Shown here: positions 24,228-35,132 of the stretch, piece after piece
How the letters are laid out: the number at the start of each line of letters is the position of its first letter
How positions within the stretch are numbered: position 1 is the stretch's first letter
Origin: Pseudolactococcus raffinolactis NBRC 100932
GTDB taxonomy: Bacteria > Bacillota > Bacilli > Lactobacillales > Streptococcaceae
Direction of reading: 5' to 3'
NCBI RefSeq assembly: GCF_001591765.1
Contig: NZ_BCVN01000012.1
Span: forward strand, 1 to 42,546
Length of the DNA: 42,546 bases
Made by a program: the position numbers and the translations under genes
The notes under the pieces: model-generated
Told to the model about the DNA's origin: nothing
The model's database searches: none
Seen by the model: the letters and a program-made list of their open reading frames with translations, nothing else

Positions 24228-24908
24228 TTATTTCGTTTGGCTTAACTTTTTAACTCGTTTATGAAAGACCTTATCTTTCAATTCATAGGTTACATCACTT
24301 TTCTTGGCGATATCATTGTCATGAGTGACCAAAATGACGATTTTCTTTTGATCATGGGCGATTTTTTCAAATAGATTGATGATATCACGTCCTGTTTCTT
24401 CATCCAGATTTCCTGTTGGCTCGTCAGCAACGATGATATCAGCGCCAGTCACCATGGCACGGACGACAGCTACACGTTGTTGTTGACCGCCGGATAACTG
24501 TCCAACTTTTTTATGTTGTAAGTCTTCAGTAATCCCAACAGACTTAAGACTTTCTGTAATGAATGCGCGCTTATTTTCTTTTTTCTCACCACTAATTTCA
24601 AGTGCGCTGCTGACATTTTGATAGGCAGTCATATAAGTAAAGAGGTTATAGGCTTGGAAAACAATGGCAAGATGATGCTTTCTAAATCGGGTTAAACCGA
24701 TTTGGTTCAAGCTTTTATCCTGGTAAAAGATCTCGCCTTCTTTTGCTGAATCTAAGCCTGAGATGAGCGATAGAAAAGTTGTTTTCCCACTCCCACTTTT
24801 ACCTAGAATGGCATACATGTTGCCTGCTTCAAATTGTAAATTAACGTTTTCAAATAGGGTATCTACCTTATCTTGATACCAAAAACCAAGTTTTTTTGTT
24901 TCTAACAT
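24228..24908 (-). CDS. MacB/LolD-like ABC transporter ATP-binding protein
   Basis: ATPase of 226 residues for a MacB-type (mechanotransmission) exporter. It has Walker A GKSGSGKTT, Q-loop VFQAYNLF, signature LSGGQQQR, Walker B IIVADEPTGNLDEETG and an H-loop histidine (VTHDND). The 'DEPTGNLD' form is typical of this class. CGGAGGAA lies before its ATG, 37 nt after the permease gene. Such pairs in Firmicutes often export or resist antimicrobial peptides or lipids. No two-component system is adjacent. Confidence 0.88.
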   Translation of the reverse strand: MLETKKLGFWYQDKVDTLFENVNLQFEAGNMYAILGKSGSGKTTFLSLISGLDSAKEGEIFYQDKSLNQIGLTRFRKHHLAIVFQAYNLFTYMTAYQNVSSALEISGEKKENKRAFITESLKSVGITEDLQHKKVGQLSGGQQQRVAVVRAMVTGADIIVADEPTGNLDEETGRDIINLFEKIAHDQKKIVILVTHDNDIAKKSDVTYELKDKVFHKRVKKLSQTK

Positions 24909-24945
24909 TTATCTTCCTCCGGTGATTCATCTCTTGCTAAATGCT

Positions 24946-26415
24946 TTAGTTGCTTGTCAGTATCGTTTTAGGTTCCATCCTCAAGATGCCGATAGAGGCA
25001 ACGAAGATGGCGATCAGAACGATACCTAAGGCTAAAGCGCCTAGTAGGGAAATTGTTTTTTGAGTCATTTTGACATTCATCTTCTCAATTTGCTTCGCTT
25101 CTTGTTTGCTTGGTGTAAAAGGACTACTTAGGTCGCCCATAAAGCCACCCCCGCCTTGAGAGGTATTGTTTTGCGATTGTTCTTGATGTGTAGCATTCTG
25201 TTGGCTTAAGAGTTGGTTACCGATGACATTTCCGATGACATTTCCTGTCATACCAGCAAGACTGACGCTGACGAGCATAATTACGAAAAGTTCGATGAAG
25301 AACTGCCCGATAATTTTGGCTTTGTTTTCACCTAAACTCATCAAGACACCAATCTCAAAACGACGTTCACGAATACTAAGAATAACGATCAAGCTGAGAA
25401 TGATCACACCGGCAACAGCAACCAGAATTACAATGTTGGTTGCAAAGCTTGCGACATTGTTCAATGGTGTCAGCATTTGTTGATAGGCTTGGTCATTGGC
25501 CGATAAAGTCATAGTATCAGTATCTAGTTTCTTGCTAGCAGAGGCCACAAACTTTTCCATTTTTGCGGGATCTTTCAAGTAATAAACGGCACTATCAATC
25601 GTTTGTTTGCTTTTATCGGTTGCACCTTCTTTAAAACTGTTGGTCAAGACATAATGGGCGTAGATGGTGTTGGCCGGATTTAAAGAAGTCATCCGTTGAG
25701 TAGCCGCATCGGCTGTTTTTGATGTTTTGTAGATACCGACAACCTTAACTTCACGTTTTTTACCATCTTCATCTTTTAAGGTGAAGGTGCTACCGATAGT
25801 TAATTTATTAGCGGTTGCTAGTTGACTTTCAATGTTGACATGGTTGGTCCCTTTATCTTTTTCGTTAATGGCTCGACCATTAATCATTTTAGCTGTTCCA
25901 TCTTCAAATGTTGGAAGGCTTGAGAGGGTATTGACACCTGTGACATGAAAATCAGGGTTCATGGAAACGGTACTCTTTGATTCATCAATTTCTTCACCAG
26001 GACTACGACCTGAAAGGCCTTGTTGAGCAGAGTTGTCGGCGTTTCCGGTAATGGGTTTGACACCTTCGCCTGCTGCAGCATTAGCAGATGTTGAAAATGA
26101 ATAATCTTTAACATTCTTCATTTTCGAAACTTTTTCCGCTTGTTCAAGTGGAACAGGTGTTTCTTCGATACGGAGAGGCGAGCCATCATTATTTGCCATC
26201 GACATCGCTTTTCGCATCATCTTATCTCGGTCAACGGATAAGGTGACGGATGCCCCAACTTCTTTTTTGGCATTCTCTGTTGCTTTGATAGCAGCTTGCC
26301 GAATAGTTAAACCGGCTAAAACAAATACCATAATTGCAGTGAAAACTAACATTAAAATAGCAGTTTTTCCTAATTTCGCTGTTAAATACAGCCACGATCT
26401 CTTGAAAAAATTCAT
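24946..26415 (-). CDS. MacB/FtsX-like ABC transporter permease
   Basis: A 489-residue permease with the class layout: one N-terminal membrane helix (about 15-35), a large extracytoplasmic domain (about 40-325, Ser/Thr/Lys-rich), then three membrane helices (about 330-355, 365-395, 450-480) forming an FtsX domain ('LIVILSIRERRFEIGVLMSLGE'). An unusual outside loop of about 45 residues rich in Gln, Ser and Gly lies between the last two helices. It works with the ATPase gene downstream. AAAGGTAAGAAAG precedes the ATG. The substrate is unknown. Confidence 0.86.
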   Translation of the reverse strand: MNFFKRSWLYLTAKLGKTAILMLVFTAIMVFVLAGLTIRQAAIKATENAKKEVGASVTLSVDRDKMMRKAMSMANNDGSPLRIEETPVPLEQAEKVSKMKNVKDYSFSTSANAAAGEGVKPITGNADNSAQQGLSGRSPGEEIDESKSTVSMNPDFHVTGVNTLSSLPTFEDGTAKMINGRAINEKDKGTNHVNIESQLATANKLTIGSTFTLKDEDGKKREVKVVGIYKTSKTADAATQRMTSLNPANTIYAHYVLTNSFKEGATDKSKQTIDSAVYYLKDPAKMEKFVASASKKLDTDTMTLSANDQAYQQMLTPLNNVASFATNIVILVAVAGVIILSLIVILSIRERRFEIGVLMSLGENKAKIIGQFFIELFVIMLVSVSLAGMTGNVIGNVIGNQLLSQQNATHQEQSQNNTSQGGGGFMGDLSSPFTPSKQEAKQIEKMNVKMTQKTISLLGALALGIVLIAIFVASIGILRMEPKTILTSN

Positions 26416-26448
26416 CTTTCTTACCTTTCAAAATGGCTCCTGAGAGCT

Positions 26449-26477
26449 GTTATAAGTATTACAAGTCTCATTGTAAA
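26449..26477 (-). promoter_or_regulatory. Minus-strand promoter with embedded palindrome for the ABC exporter
   Basis: On the minus strand, TTTACA (26472-26477) and TATAAC (26449-26454) are 17 nt apart. The spacer holds an inverted repeat TTACAA (26459-26464) / TTGTAA (26471-26476), well placed for a repressor or activator. The regulator is not known. Confidence 0.55.
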
Positions 26478-26594
26478 CGATTTAACTTAAAGTAGGCTAA
26501 AAAATTAATAAGAGTTACCTGTTTTGATTTCAATACCAGTAGTAAACTTATTCTTTGACAAGTACTCAAACACAGTCAGTTAAAGCATTATCCC

Positions 26595-26623
26595 TTGAAA
26601 TCTGGCATGAAATATGCTATAAT
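26595..26623 (+). promoter_or_regulatory. Promoter of rpoBC
   Basis: TTGAAA (26595-26600), a 17-nt spacer and an extended TGCTATAAT (-10 at 26618-26623) make one of the best promoters in the window. It starts a leader of about 300 nt before rpoB. Confidence 0.85.
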
Positions 26624-26642
26624 GTTTTAAAGAGTTTGTCGG

Positions 26643-26712
26643 CAAAATGCTAGGAAATATTGTCCCTAGTGCTTTGTGAGCAGCGAGAAGTTTTATTTTC
26701 GTTGCTTTTTTT
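26643..26712 (+). terminator. rpoB leader: hairpin followed by an intrinsic terminator
   Basis: GCTAGG pairs with CCTAGT-GC in a first hairpin (about 26648-26672). AGCAGCGAGAA (26679-26689) then pairs with TTTTCGTTGCT (26696-26706, two G-U) and is followed by a run of T's to 26712. This is a full terminator about 50-85 nt after the transcription start and about 220 nt before rpoB, so it probably attenuates rpoBC. A Lacto-rpoB-type leader RNA is known in Lactobacillales; I cannot confirm that this is it. Confidence 0.65.
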
Positions 26713-26757
26713 GACGTCTGAAGCAGTAAAAACTGCAAATTGTAACGCAAAAAAAAT

Positions 26758-26909
26758 CTTTCTGAAAATTCTTAATATTTTCAGAAAGTATACTTTATTA
26801 AGTATAACAACGACAAACTAAAAAATGGTCAATGATTGCAAAATCAGTTGGCCGCATTGCATATAATCCACTGTAAAGGTCATCGCTCAAATCGTAGCAG
26901 AGATGACCA
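26758..26909 (+). promoter_or_regulatory. rpoB leader: further hairpins near the start codon
   Basis: Perfect arms CTTTCTGAAAAT (26758-26769) and ATTTTCAGAAAG (26777-26788) form a 12-bp stem. It is followed at once by TATACTT / AAGTATA (26789-26806). GGTCATC (26879-26885) pairs with GATGACC (26903-26909) shortly before the ribosome site AGAGGAGA. No gene is seen between 26416 and 26930 on either strand. Confidence 0.55.
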
Positions 26910-26930
26910 GAAGTATTAGAGGAGAAGATC

Positions 26931-29900
26931 TTGGCAGGACATGACGTAGCATACGGTAAACACCGTACTAGACGCAGCTTTTCGCGAATCAAAGAAGTAC
27001 TTGATTTGCCGAATTTGATCGAAATTCAAACCGACTCTTATCAACGTTTCTTAGACCAGTCATTGGCTGATGTCTTTAAAGAAATGTTACCAATCGACAA
27101 CTTTGCAGGTACAAAAGACCTGGAATTTGTTGGTTATGAAATGAAAGAACCTAAATACACAATTGAGGAAGCGCGCGCCCATGACGCCAACTACTCAGCA
27201 CCTTTATTTGTGACTTTCCGTTTGGTTGACAAAGAATCTGGCGAGTTGAAAACACAAGAAGTGTTCTTCGGTGATTTTCCACTCATGACAGAAATGGGTA
27301 CCTTCATCATCAATGGTGCTGAACGTATCATCGTTTCTCAGTTGGTTCGCTCACCTGGTACTTATTTCCATCCAAAAGTTGATAAAAATGGTTTGGAATC
27401 ATATGGCCATACAACAATCCCTAACCGTGGTGCTTGGTTTGAGTTAGACACTGATGCCAAAGGTATCGGTTATGTCCGTATCGACCGCACACGTAAATTA
27501 CCATTTACAACCATCATGCGTGCTCTCGGTTTCGGTTCAGATGAAGCCATTTTCGAAATCCTTGGTGATAGCGAATTAACTCGCGCAACAATCGAAAAAG
27601 ACATTCATAAATATGCCGGCGACACACGGACAGAAGAAGCCCTTAAAGACATCTATGACCGCCTTCGTCCTGGTGAACCCAAAACTGCTGATAGCTCACG
27701 AAGCTTACTAACAGCACGTTTCTTTGATCCACGTCGTTACGACTTTGCACCAGTTGGTCGTTACAAAGTTAACAAAAAATTAGCCCTTAAAAACCGTCTC
27801 TTGGGTCTCACGCTTGCAGAAGCATTAGTAAGTGGTGAAACTGGCGAAATCTTAGTTGATAAAGACACAGAATTGACACGTGATGTGTTGGACAGCATTG
27901 AGACTGAACTTGATAATGGTTTGAACACTGTCACACTTTATCCGTCAGATGATGCTGTGGTCACAGAACCTATCGAGATCCAAGTCGTTAAAGTTTACTC
28001 ACCAAAAGATCCAGAAAAAGTGATCAACGTGATTTCAAATGGTCAAATCGCACCAGAAGTTCGTCATTTAACACCTGCTGATATTATCGCAAACGTTAAC
28101 TACTGGTTAGCACTTAACGAAGGTATTGGTCGTGTGGATGATATTGACCACTTGGGTAACCGCCGGATTCGCTCAGTTGGCGAATTGCTCCAAAACCAAG
28201 TTCGTATTGGTTTGAGCCGTATGGAACGTGTCATTCGTGAACGTATGAGTTCAGCTGATGACGAAAACATGACGCCACAATCTTTGATCAACATCCGTCC
28301 TGTAACGGCAGCTATCAAAGAGTTCTTTGGTAGCTCACAGTTGTCACAGTTCATGGACCAACATAATCCACTGTCTGAGTTATCTCACAAACGCCGTTTG
28401 TCAGCCCTCGGACCTGGTGGTTTGACACGTGACCGTGCCGGCTATGAAGTACGTGACGTGCATTATACCCACTATGGCCGTATGTGTCCGATTGAGACAC
28501 CTGAGGGACCAAATATCGGGTTGATCAATAACTTGTCATCATTTGGTAAAATCAATGAATATGGCTTCATTATGTCACCTTACCGTCGTATTGACCGTGC
28601 TAATGGTGTTGTAACTAGCGAAATTCATTATTTGACAGCTGATGAAGAAGATAACTACATCGTTGCCCAAGCTAACTCACCATTAACAGAAGATAATAAA
28701 TTCTCTGGTGAAACAGTTATGGCCCGTACACGTGGTAACAATATTGAAGTTGAAGCGGATAAAGCTGACTTCATGGATGTATCACCTAAACAGGTAGTCG
28801 CAGTCGCAACAGCTTGTATTCCTTTCTTGGAAAACGATGACTCCAACCGTGCCCTCATGGGAGCCAACATGCAACGTCAAGCAGTACCATTGATTGATCC
28901 GCATGCACCATTTGTCGGAACTGGTATGGAACATCAAGCAGCGCATGATTCAGGTGCTGCCATCCTTTCTAAACATGAAGGAACAGTTGAATTTGTTGAC
29001 GGTGGTGAAATCCGCATCCGTCGCACAACTGGTGAATTAGACAAATATACGGTCACTAAATATCGTCGTTCAAACTCAGGAACATCTTACAACCAACGCC
29101 CGCTTGTTCAAGTTGGTGACAAAGTTGATAAAGATGAAATCATCGGTAACGGTCCTTCAATGGAAGGTGGCGAAATGGCCCTCGGTCAAAACCCACTTGT
29201 TGCCTACATGACTTGGGAAGGGTATAACTTCGAGGATGCCGTTATTATGAGTGAACGTCTTGTTAAAGATGACGTTTATACTTCAATTGCGATCGAGGAA
29301 TACGAATCTGAAACACGTGATACAAAGCTTGGGCCAGAAGAAATTACACGCGAGATTCCAAACGTTGGTGAAGAAGCCATGCGTCATTTGGACGAGTTTG
29401 GTATCATCCGTATTGGTGCTGAAGTTAAAGAAGGCGACATTCTCGTTGGTAAAGTCACACCTAAGGGTGAAACAGATCCAACACCAGAAGAACGTTTGCT
29501 CCGTGCTATCTTCGGTGAAAAAGCACGTGAAGTTCGTGATACATCACTTCGTGTACCGCATGGTGCCGATGGTATCGTCCATGATGTGAAGATTTTCCGT
29601 CGTGAAAATGGTGATGAACTTCAAACTGGTGTCAATACACTCGTTCGTGTCTTCATCGTTCAAAAACGTAAAATTCATGTTGGGGATAAAATGGCCGGTC
29701 GTCATGGTAATAAAGGGGTTGTATCCCGCATCTTGCCAGTAGAAGACATGCCTTACTTGCCAGATGGCACACCAGTGGATATCATGTTGAACCCACTGGG
29801 TGTCCCATCACGGATGAACATTGGACAAGTTATGGAGCTTCATCTTGGGATGGCAGCTCGTACACTTGGTATCCACATTGCAACACCTGTCTTTGATGGG

Positions 29901-30518
29901 GCGCGTGATGAGGACATCTGGAATACCGTTAAAGAAGCAGGCATGGCAGATGATGCTAAGACTGTACTCTATGATGGTCGTACAGGTGAAGCCTTCGATA
30001 ACCGTGTGTCAGTTGGTGTCATGTACATGATCAAACTTCACCACATGGTTGATGATAAACTCCATGCCCGTTCAGTCGGACCTTACTCACTCGTTACTCA
30101 ACAACCACTCGGCGGTAAAGCGCAGTTTGGTGGACAACGTTTTGGGGAGATGGAAGTTTGGGCGCTGGAAGCTTATGGTGCTGCCAATATTCTGCAAGAA
30201 ATCCTGACTTATAAATCTGATGACGTCGTTGGCCGTACTAAAGCCTATGAAGCGATTGTTAAAGGTGAAAAAATCCCTGCACCAGGTCTACCTGAGTCAT
30301 TCCGCGTCTTGGTAAAAGAATTGCAATCACTTGGTTTAGACATGAAAGTCTTGGACGTTGATGATAATGTCTTAGAACTTCGTGAATTGGATGACGATAC
30401 AGATCCACATAACAACGACAAAGTCGAAGTGACATTGGAAATGTTAGAAGCCAAAGAAGCAGAAGTTGCCGCAGCGATTGAAGCTGAGGAAGTGGCAATT
30501 GAAGAAGCTGGTCAATAA
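26931..30518 (+). CDS. rpoB: DNA-directed RNA polymerase subunit beta
   Basis: Beta subunit of RNA polymerase, 1195 residues, close to the lactococcal length. It starts with TTG (read [20 protein letters not shown]) after AGAGGAGA. Conserved blocks are clear: the rifampicin-binding cluster ('[30 protein letters not shown]'), '[17 protein letters not shown]', '[15 protein letters not shown]' and the C-terminal '[18 protein letters not shown]'. The wild-type-like rifampicin cluster shows no obvious resistance change. An acidic, Ala/Glu-rich tail ends the protein. It is followed by rpoC after a 179-nt gap. Confidence 0.98.
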   Translation: MAGHDVAYGKHRTRRSFSRIKEVLDLPNLIEIQTDSYQRFLDQSLADVFKEMLPIDNFAGTKDLEFVGYEMKEPKYTIEEARAHDANYSAPLFVTFRLVDKESGELKTQEVFFGDFPLMTEMGTFIINGAERIIVSQLVRSPGTYFHPKVDKNGLESYGHTTIPNRGAWFELDTDAKGIGYVRIDRTRKLPFTTIMRALGFGSDEAIFEILGDSELTRATIEKDIHKYAGDTRTEEALKDIYDRLRPGEPKTADSSRSLLTARFFDPRRYDFAPVGRYKVNKKLALKNRLLGLTLAEALVSGETGEILVDKDTELTRDVLDSIETELDNGLNTVTLYPSDDAVVTEPIEIQVVKVYSPKDPEKVINVISNGQIAPEVRHLTPADIIANVNYWLALNEGIGRVDDIDHLGNRRIRSVGELLQNQVRIGLSRMERVIRERMSSADDENMTPQSLINIRPVTAAIKEFFGSSQLSQFMDQHNPLSELSHKRRLSALGPGGLTRDRAGYEVRDVHYTHYGRMCPIETPEGPNIGLINNLSSFGKINEYGFIMSPYRRIDRANGVVTSEIHYLTADEEDNYIVAQANSPLTEDNKFSGETVMARTRGNNIEVEADKADFMDVSPKQVVAVATACIPFLENDDSNRALMGANMQRQAVPLIDPHAPFVGTGMEHQAAHDSGAAILSKHEGTVEFVDGGEIRIRRTTGELDKYTVTKYRRSNSGTSYNQRPLVQVGDKVDKDEIIGNGPSMEGGEMALGQNPLVAYMTWEGYNFEDAVIMSERLVKDDVYTSIAIEEYESETRDTKLGPEEITREIPNVGEEAMRHLDEFGIIRIGAEVKEGDILVGKVTPKGETDPTPEERLLRAIFGEKAREVRDTSLRVPHGADGIVHDVKIFRRENGDELQTGVNTLVRVFIVQKRKIHVGDKMAGRHGNKGVVSRILPVEDMPYLPDGTPVDIMLNPLGVPSRMNIGQVMELHLGMAARTLGIHIATPVFDGARDEDIWNTVKEAGMADDAKTVLYDGRTGEAFDNRVSVGVMYMIKLHHMVDDKLHARSVGPYSLVTQQPLGGKAQFGGQRFGEMEVWALEAYGAANILQEILTYKSDDVVGRTKAYEAIVKGEKIPAPGLPESFRVLVKELQSLGLDMKVLDVDDNVLELRELDDDTDPHNNDKVEVTLEMLEAKEAEVAAAIEAEEVAIEEAGQ

Positions 30519-30608
30519 GCTTTTTCATGCCAAAGCTTTTGAACTTGGTGTCAGAGCAGAAAATCATAAACGAAAAGATGTTAGTCAGACTTTGAAGAAA
30601 GGCTGACT
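30517..30608 (+). other. Intercistronic hairpins between rpoB and rpoC
   Basis: AAGCTTT (30517-30523) pairs with AAAGCTT (30532-30538) right at the rpoB stop. Further on, AGTCAG-A-CTTT and AAAG-G-CTGACT (30583-30608) form a 10-bp hairpin with a single A/G mismatch and a GAAG loop. Neither has a strong T-run. They may set the rpoB:rpoC ratio or be RNase III sites. Confidence 0.55.
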
Positions 30609-30697
30609 CATATCTTGCTGAGCTTATCTTTAAACAGCGATCTGCGCTTAGTTGCAAGTCAAGTCACTAAAGATAATCTCAATTTACAGGAGAAAAA

Positions 30698-33600
30698 ATG
30701 GTCGATGTAAATAAATTTGAGAGTATGCAAATTGGGATTGCGTCTCCTCAAAAAATCCGTTTTTGGTCTTTTGGTGAAGTCAAAAAACCTGAAACAATTA
30801 ACTATCGTACACAAAAACCAGAACGCGAAGGCCTCTTTGATGAACGTATTTTCGGACCATCAAAAGACTGGGAATGTAGCTGTGGTAAGCTAAAAGGCGT
30901 TTTTTATAAAAACCAAGTCTGTGAAATTTGTGGTGTCCAAGTCACACGTGCGAAAGTTCGCCGTGAACGCATGGGCCATATCGAATTAGCAGCGCCAACC
31001 TCACATATTTGGTACTTTAAAGGGATTCCATCACGTATGGGATTGGCCTTGGACATGAGTCCTCGCTCTCTTGAAGAAATCATCTATTTCGCAAGTTATG
31101 TGGTCATTGACCCTAAAGAAACAGCACTTGAGAAAAAACAACTTTTGACTGAACGCGAATACCGCGAACAAATGCTCAAAAATGGTTTTGGTTCATTTGT
31201 TGCGAAAATGGGTGCTGAAGCCATTCAAGATTTGCTTAAAAATGTGAATTTGGATGTTGAAATCTCAGCCCTTAAAGAAGAGTTGCAAACTGCAACAGGT
31301 CAAAAACGTGTCAAAGCCATCCGTCGTTTGGATGTCTTGGATGCCTTCAATAAATCAAACAATAAATTAGAGTGGATGGTACTCAATGTTTTACCAGTCA
31401 TCCCACCTGATTTACGTCCAATGGTGCAACTTGACGGTGGTCGTTTTGCAACCTCTGACTTGAATGATTTGTACCGTCGTGTCATCAACCGGAATAACCG
31501 TTTGAAACGCTTGATGGAATTGAATGCACCAAATATCATTGTTCAAAATGAAAAACGGATGCTACAAGAAGCTGTTGATGCATTGGTTGATAACGGTCGT
31601 CGTGGTCGTCCAATTACAGGTCCAGGTAATCGTCCACTTAAATCCCTCAGCCACATGCTGAAAGGGAAACAAGGACGTTTCCGTCAAAACTTGCTCGGTA
31701 AACGTGTCGACTACTCTGGTCGTTCGGTTATCGTCGTTGGTCCAACACTTAAAATGTACCAATGTGGTGTGCCACGTGAAATGGCGATTGAACTCTTCAA
31801 ACCATTTGTTATGAGCGAAGTCGTGAAACGTGACATGGCACCGAATATCCGTGCTGCGAAACGTAAAGTTGAACGTCAAGATCCAGATGTTTGGGATGTC
31901 CTTGAAGATGTGATTAAAGAACATCCAGTTCTTCTTAACCGCGCACCTACCCTTCACCGTCTTGGTATCCAAGCCTTTGAACCAGTTCTTATCGACGGTC
32001 GTGCGATTCGTCTTCACCCACTTGTGTGTGAAGCCTACAATGCCGATTTCGATGGGGACCAAATGGCGATTCACTTGCCACTTTCTGAAGAAGCCCAAGC
32101 AGAAGCGCGTATCTTGATGCTAGCTGCTGAGCACATTCTTAACCCGAAAGATGGTAAACCAGTTGTTACACCGTCACAGGATATGGTCTTGGGTAACTAC
32201 TATATTACCATGGAAGAAGCTGGTCGTGAAGGTGAAGGCATGGTCTTCTCTAACGCAGATGAAGCTGAAGTGGCTTGGCGTAATGGTTTTGTTCACTTGC
32301 ACACACGTGTCGGGATCGCAACAAAATCATTGAACAAACCTTGGACGGCTGATCAAAAAGATAAGATCATGGCAACAACTGTTGGTAAAATCCTTTTCAA
32401 TGCGATTATGCCAGAAGAGTTCCCTTATCTAAATGAACCAACACAAGAAAACTTGACATCACAAACAGACGACCGTTTCTTCATGGCGCCTGGTGAAAAT
32501 GTGATTGAGTTTATCCAAAATCTTGATTTGGTCCCACCATTCAAGAAAAAACATTTGGGTAATATCATCGCAGAAGTCTTCAAACGTTTCCGTACGACTT
32601 TGACATCTGAAATGCTTGACCGTCTCAAAGACCTCGGTTACCACCATTCTACTAAGGCTGGTTTGACTGTGGGTATCGCAGATATTCCTGTCGTTGAAGA
32701 TAAACACATTATCATCGAAGAAGCGCATGATAAAGTGGCGCAAATCACGAAGAAATTCCGTCGTGGTGCCATGACTGATGATGAACGTTATACAATGGTA
32801 ACAGACGTTTGGCGTGGTGCGAAAGAAGAACTTGAGCGTCGATTGATCGCAGCGCAAGACATGTCAAATCCAATCGTTATGATGATGGACTCTGGTGCCC
32901 GTGGTAACATCTCCAACTTCTCACAGCTCGCGGGTATGCGTGGGTTGATGGCAGCACCGAATGGTAAAATCATGGAGCTCCCAATCATCTCAAACTTCCG
33001 TGAAGGCTTGTCCGTTTTGGAAATGTTCTTCTCTACCCATGGTGCCCGTAAAGGGATGACCGACACGGCCCTTAAAACAGCCGATTCAGGTTACTTGACA
33101 CGTCGTCTCGTTGACGTTGCCCAAGATGTGATTATCCGTGAAGATGACTGTGGTTCTGACCGTGGTCTTGTGATTAGCGATATTGCGACCGGTAAAGAAA
33201 TGGTAGAACCATTGTCTGAGCGTCTCAATGGTCGTTACACACGTAAAACGGTTGTACATCCTGAAACAGGTGAGCAAATCATCGGTGAAGATGAGTTGAT
33301 TACAGAAGCTATTGCAGCGCAAATCGTTGCAGCTGGTATCAAAGAAGTCACAATCCGTTCAGTCTTTACATGTAAAACACGTCATGGTGTATGTAAACAT
33401 TGTTATGGTGTCAACTTGGCAACTGGTGATGCAGTTGAAGTTGGTGAAGCAGTCGGAACAATCGCTGCCCAATCAATCGGTGAACCTGGTACACAGTTGA
33501 CCATGCGTACCTTCCACACAGGTGGTGTAGCGTCATCTGAAGATATCACACAAGGTCTCCCTCGTATCCAAGAAATCTTTGAAGCCCGTAACCCTAAAGG

Positions 33601-34309
33601 GGAAGCGGTCATCACTGAAGTGACGGGTGAAGTCGTTGAAATCACTGAAGAAGCAGCGACTCGTAAGAAAGAAGTAACAGTCAAAGGTGAAACAGATACA
33701 CGGACATACGAAGTCCCATTTACAGCGCGTATGCACGTTGAAGTTGGTGATTTCATTCACCGTGGTACACCGTTGACAGAAGGTTCTATTCAACCAAAAC
33801 ACTTGCTTCAAGTTCGCGATACACTTTCAGTTGAAACCTACTTACTTGCAGAAGTGCAAAAAGTATATAGAAGCCAAGGGGTTGAGATCGGCGACAAGCA
33901 CGTTGAGGTAATGGTCCGTCAAATGCTCCGTAAAGTCCGCGTCATGGATGCCGGCGATACAGATCTCTTGCCTGGTACACTCATGGACATCGCTGATTTC
34001 GAGCAAGCCAACCAACAAATTCTCTTTGATGGTGGCATCCCTGCGACATCTCGCCCAGTTCTTATGGGTATTACTAAAGCATCGCTTGAAACGAACTCAT
34101 TCTTGTCAGCTGCATCCTTCCAAGAAACAACACGTGTCTTGACTGATGCTGCAATCCGTGGCAAGAAAGATCCATTGCTTGGTCTTAAGGAAAATGTTAT
34201 CATCGGTAAAATCATCCCAGCTGGTACTGGTATGGCGCGTTACCGTAACCTTGAACCGTTAGCAAAAGTTGCTGAAACACAAGAAGTTGTTGAAGAAGTA
34301 ACTGAATAA
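30698..34309 (+). CDS. rpoC: DNA-directed RNA polymerase subunit beta'
   Basis: Beta' subunit, 1203 residues, carrying the polymerase active centre. The N-terminal zinc site is visible as '[20 protein letters not shown]'. The Mg-binding motif NADFDGDQM is at residues 448-456, and the bridge helix/trigger loop region follows ('[21 protein letters not shown]', '[22 protein letters not shown]'). A second zinc site has '[13 protein letters not shown]'. ACAGGAGAAAAAATG gives the start. It is transcribed with rpoB and followed by a strong terminator. Confidence 0.98.
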   Translation: MVDVNKFESMQIGIASPQKIRFWSFGEVKKPETINYRTQKPEREGLFDERIFGPSKDWECSCGKLKGVFYKNQVCEICGVQVTRAKVRRERMGHIELAAPTSHIWYFKGIPSRMGLALDMSPRSLEEIIYFASYVVIDPKETALEKKQLLTEREYREQMLKNGFGSFVAKMGAEAIQDLLKNVNLDVEISALKEELQTATGQKRVKAIRRLDVLDAFNKSNNKLEWMVLNVLPVIPPDLRPMVQLDGGRFATSDLNDLYRRVINRNNRLKRLMELNAPNIIVQNEKRMLQEAVDALVDNGRRGRPITGPGNRPLKSLSHMLKGKQGRFRQNLLGKRVDYSGRSVIVVGPTLKMYQCGVPREMAIELFKPFVMSEVVKRDMAPNIRAAKRKVERQDPDVWDVLEDVIKEHPVLLNRAPTLHRLGIQAFEPVLIDGRAIRLHPLVCEAYNADFDGDQMAIHLPLSEEAQAEARILMLAAEHILNPKDGKPVVTPSQDMVLGNYYITMEEAGREGEGMVFSNADEAEVAWRNGFVHLHTRVGIATKSLNKPWTADQKDKIMATTVGKILFNAIMPEEFPYLNEPTQENLTSQTDDRFFMAPGENVIEFIQNLDLVPPFKKKHLGNIIAEVFKRFRTTLTSEMLDRLKDLGYHHSTKAGLTVGIADIPVVEDKHIIIEEAHDKVAQITKKFRRGAMTDDERYTMVTDVWRGAKEELERRLIAAQDMSNPIVMMMDSGARGNISNFSQLAGMRGLMAAPNGKIMELPIISNFREGLSVLEMFFSTHGARKGMTDTALKTADSGYLTRRLVDVAQDVIIREDDCGSDRGLVISDIATGKEMVEPLSERLNGRYTRKTVVHPETGEQIIGEDELITEAIAAQIVAAGIKEVTIRSVFTCKTRHGVCKHCYGVNLATGDAVEVGEAVGTIAAQSIGEPGTQLTMRTFHTGGVASSEDITQGLPRIQEIFEARNPKGEAVITEVTGEVVEITEEAATRKKEVTVKGETDTRTYEVPFTARMHVEVGDFIHRGTPLTEGSIQPKHLLQVRDTLSVETYLLAEVQKVYRSQGVEIGDKHVEVMVRQMLRKVRVMDAGDTDLLPGTLMDIADFEQANQQILFDGGIPATSRPVLMGITKASLETNSFLSAASFQETTRVLTDAAIRGKKDPLLGLKENVIIGKIIPAGTGMARYRNLEPLAKVAETQEVVEEVTE

Positions 34310-34314
34310 TTGAC

Positions 34315-34349
34315 AAAAACACTTGCGATTTAGTCGTAAGTGTTTTTTC
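34315..34349 (+). terminator. Terminator of rpoBC
   Basis: Arms 34315-34328 and 34334-34347 (core ACACTTGCGA / TCGTAAGTGT, one G-U) with flanking A's and T's form a 14-bp stem a few bases after the rpoC stop. Confidence 0.9.
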
Positions 34350-34391
34350 GTTTTAGTCTGTAGACGAATTAGAAAAAATGATTGAAATTTA

Positions 34392-34406
34392 TGCTAAAAT
34401 TAAAGC
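34392..34406 (+). promoter_or_regulatory. Extended -10 box placed for a leaderless transcript (GntR gene)
   Basis: TGCTAAAAT (-10 TAAAAT at 34395-34400) ends exactly 6 nt before the ATG at 34407, and no ribosome site is present. This is the same geometry as at 19412. Confidence 0.5.
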
Positions 34407-35132
34407 ATGAAAATACAAAAATACTTGACGATAGCAAATATTCTTAGAAATAAAATATTATCGGGTGAATTCCCTGCTAAAAGTAAATTGCCTTATGAAA
34501 GAGAATTAATCGAAACTTTTCATGCGTCTAAAATGACGGTGAAAAAAGCGACAGATTTATTGATGGATGAAGGACTCATCACGAAAGTTAAAGCTAAAGG
34601 TGCCTTTGTCAATGATTTTTCGAAGGCATCACTAGATAGAATGCGAGAAATTAATTATTTTAGAGGCTCAACAGCTTTATATGCAGATAAAAAAGTAGTC
34701 TCTAATGTTTTGATTTTTGAAGTTGTTTCTGCTGATGCAACTGTCCAGCAAAAGTTAAGTCTTATGACAGCAGATGAGCAAGTATACCATATCAAACGTG
34801 TAAGAAGTAAGGAAATTAAGCCCTTTGTTATAGAGGAAATGTGGATGCCTGTCAAACTGATTTTAAATTTGAAACTAGAGCATGTGGAAAATTCCATTTA
34901 TGAATATATTGAACAACATTTAGGTTATATTATTGAAGAATCACATAGGAGGATTGCTGTTCATGTAGCGGATGAACAAGAGTCGAAGTTGCTGAAGATT
35001 GATATTGGAAAACCAGTGGTATTAACAACACAAACAGCACGATTTTTAACAGGACAAGTATTTGAATATTCCAGAGTAACACATATAGGTGAAGAATTTA
35101 GCCTAGAAGTTATCTTAACACGTAAAAATTAA
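34407..35132 (+). CDS. GntR-family (HutC/UTRA) transcriptional regulator
   Basis: A 241-residue regulator. The N-terminal winged helix (about 5-70) reads 'YLTIANILRNKILSGEFPAKSKLPYERELIETFHASKMTVKKATDLL', a classic GntR helix-turn-helix. The UTRA effector domain (about 90-238) binds a sugar phosphate in HutC/TreR-type members. It lies upstream of a PTS EIIC and a phospho-glycosidase, so it probably controls them in response to a phosphorylated beta-glucoside. Direct repeats of a 12-nt motif before the PTS gene are candidate operators. The ATG has no Shine-Dalgarno sequence. Confidence 0.87.
   Translation: MKIQKYLTIANILRNKILSGEFPAKSKLPYERELIETFHASKMTVKKATDLLMDEGLITKVKAKGAFVNDFSKASLDRMREINYFRGSTALYADKKVVSNVLIFEVVSADATVQQKLSLMTADEQVYHIKRVRSKEIKPFVIEEMWMPVKLILNLKLEHVENSIYEYIEQHLGYIIEESHRRIAVHVADEQESKLLKIDIGKPVVLTTQTARFLTGQVFEYSRVTHIGEEFSLEVILTRKN

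Noticed and set aside
26862-26867. TATAAT shortly before rpoB as a second promoter
   Set aside because: No -35 at a fitting distance; the upstream promoter at 26595-26623 is far better.
31562-32098. Long open frame on the minus strand inside rpoC, and similar ones inside rpoB, cshA and era
   Set aside because: They lie antisense to strongly conserved genes, lack ribosome sites and have odd composition (His/Trp/Thr-rich). They are by-products of the codon pattern of the real genes.
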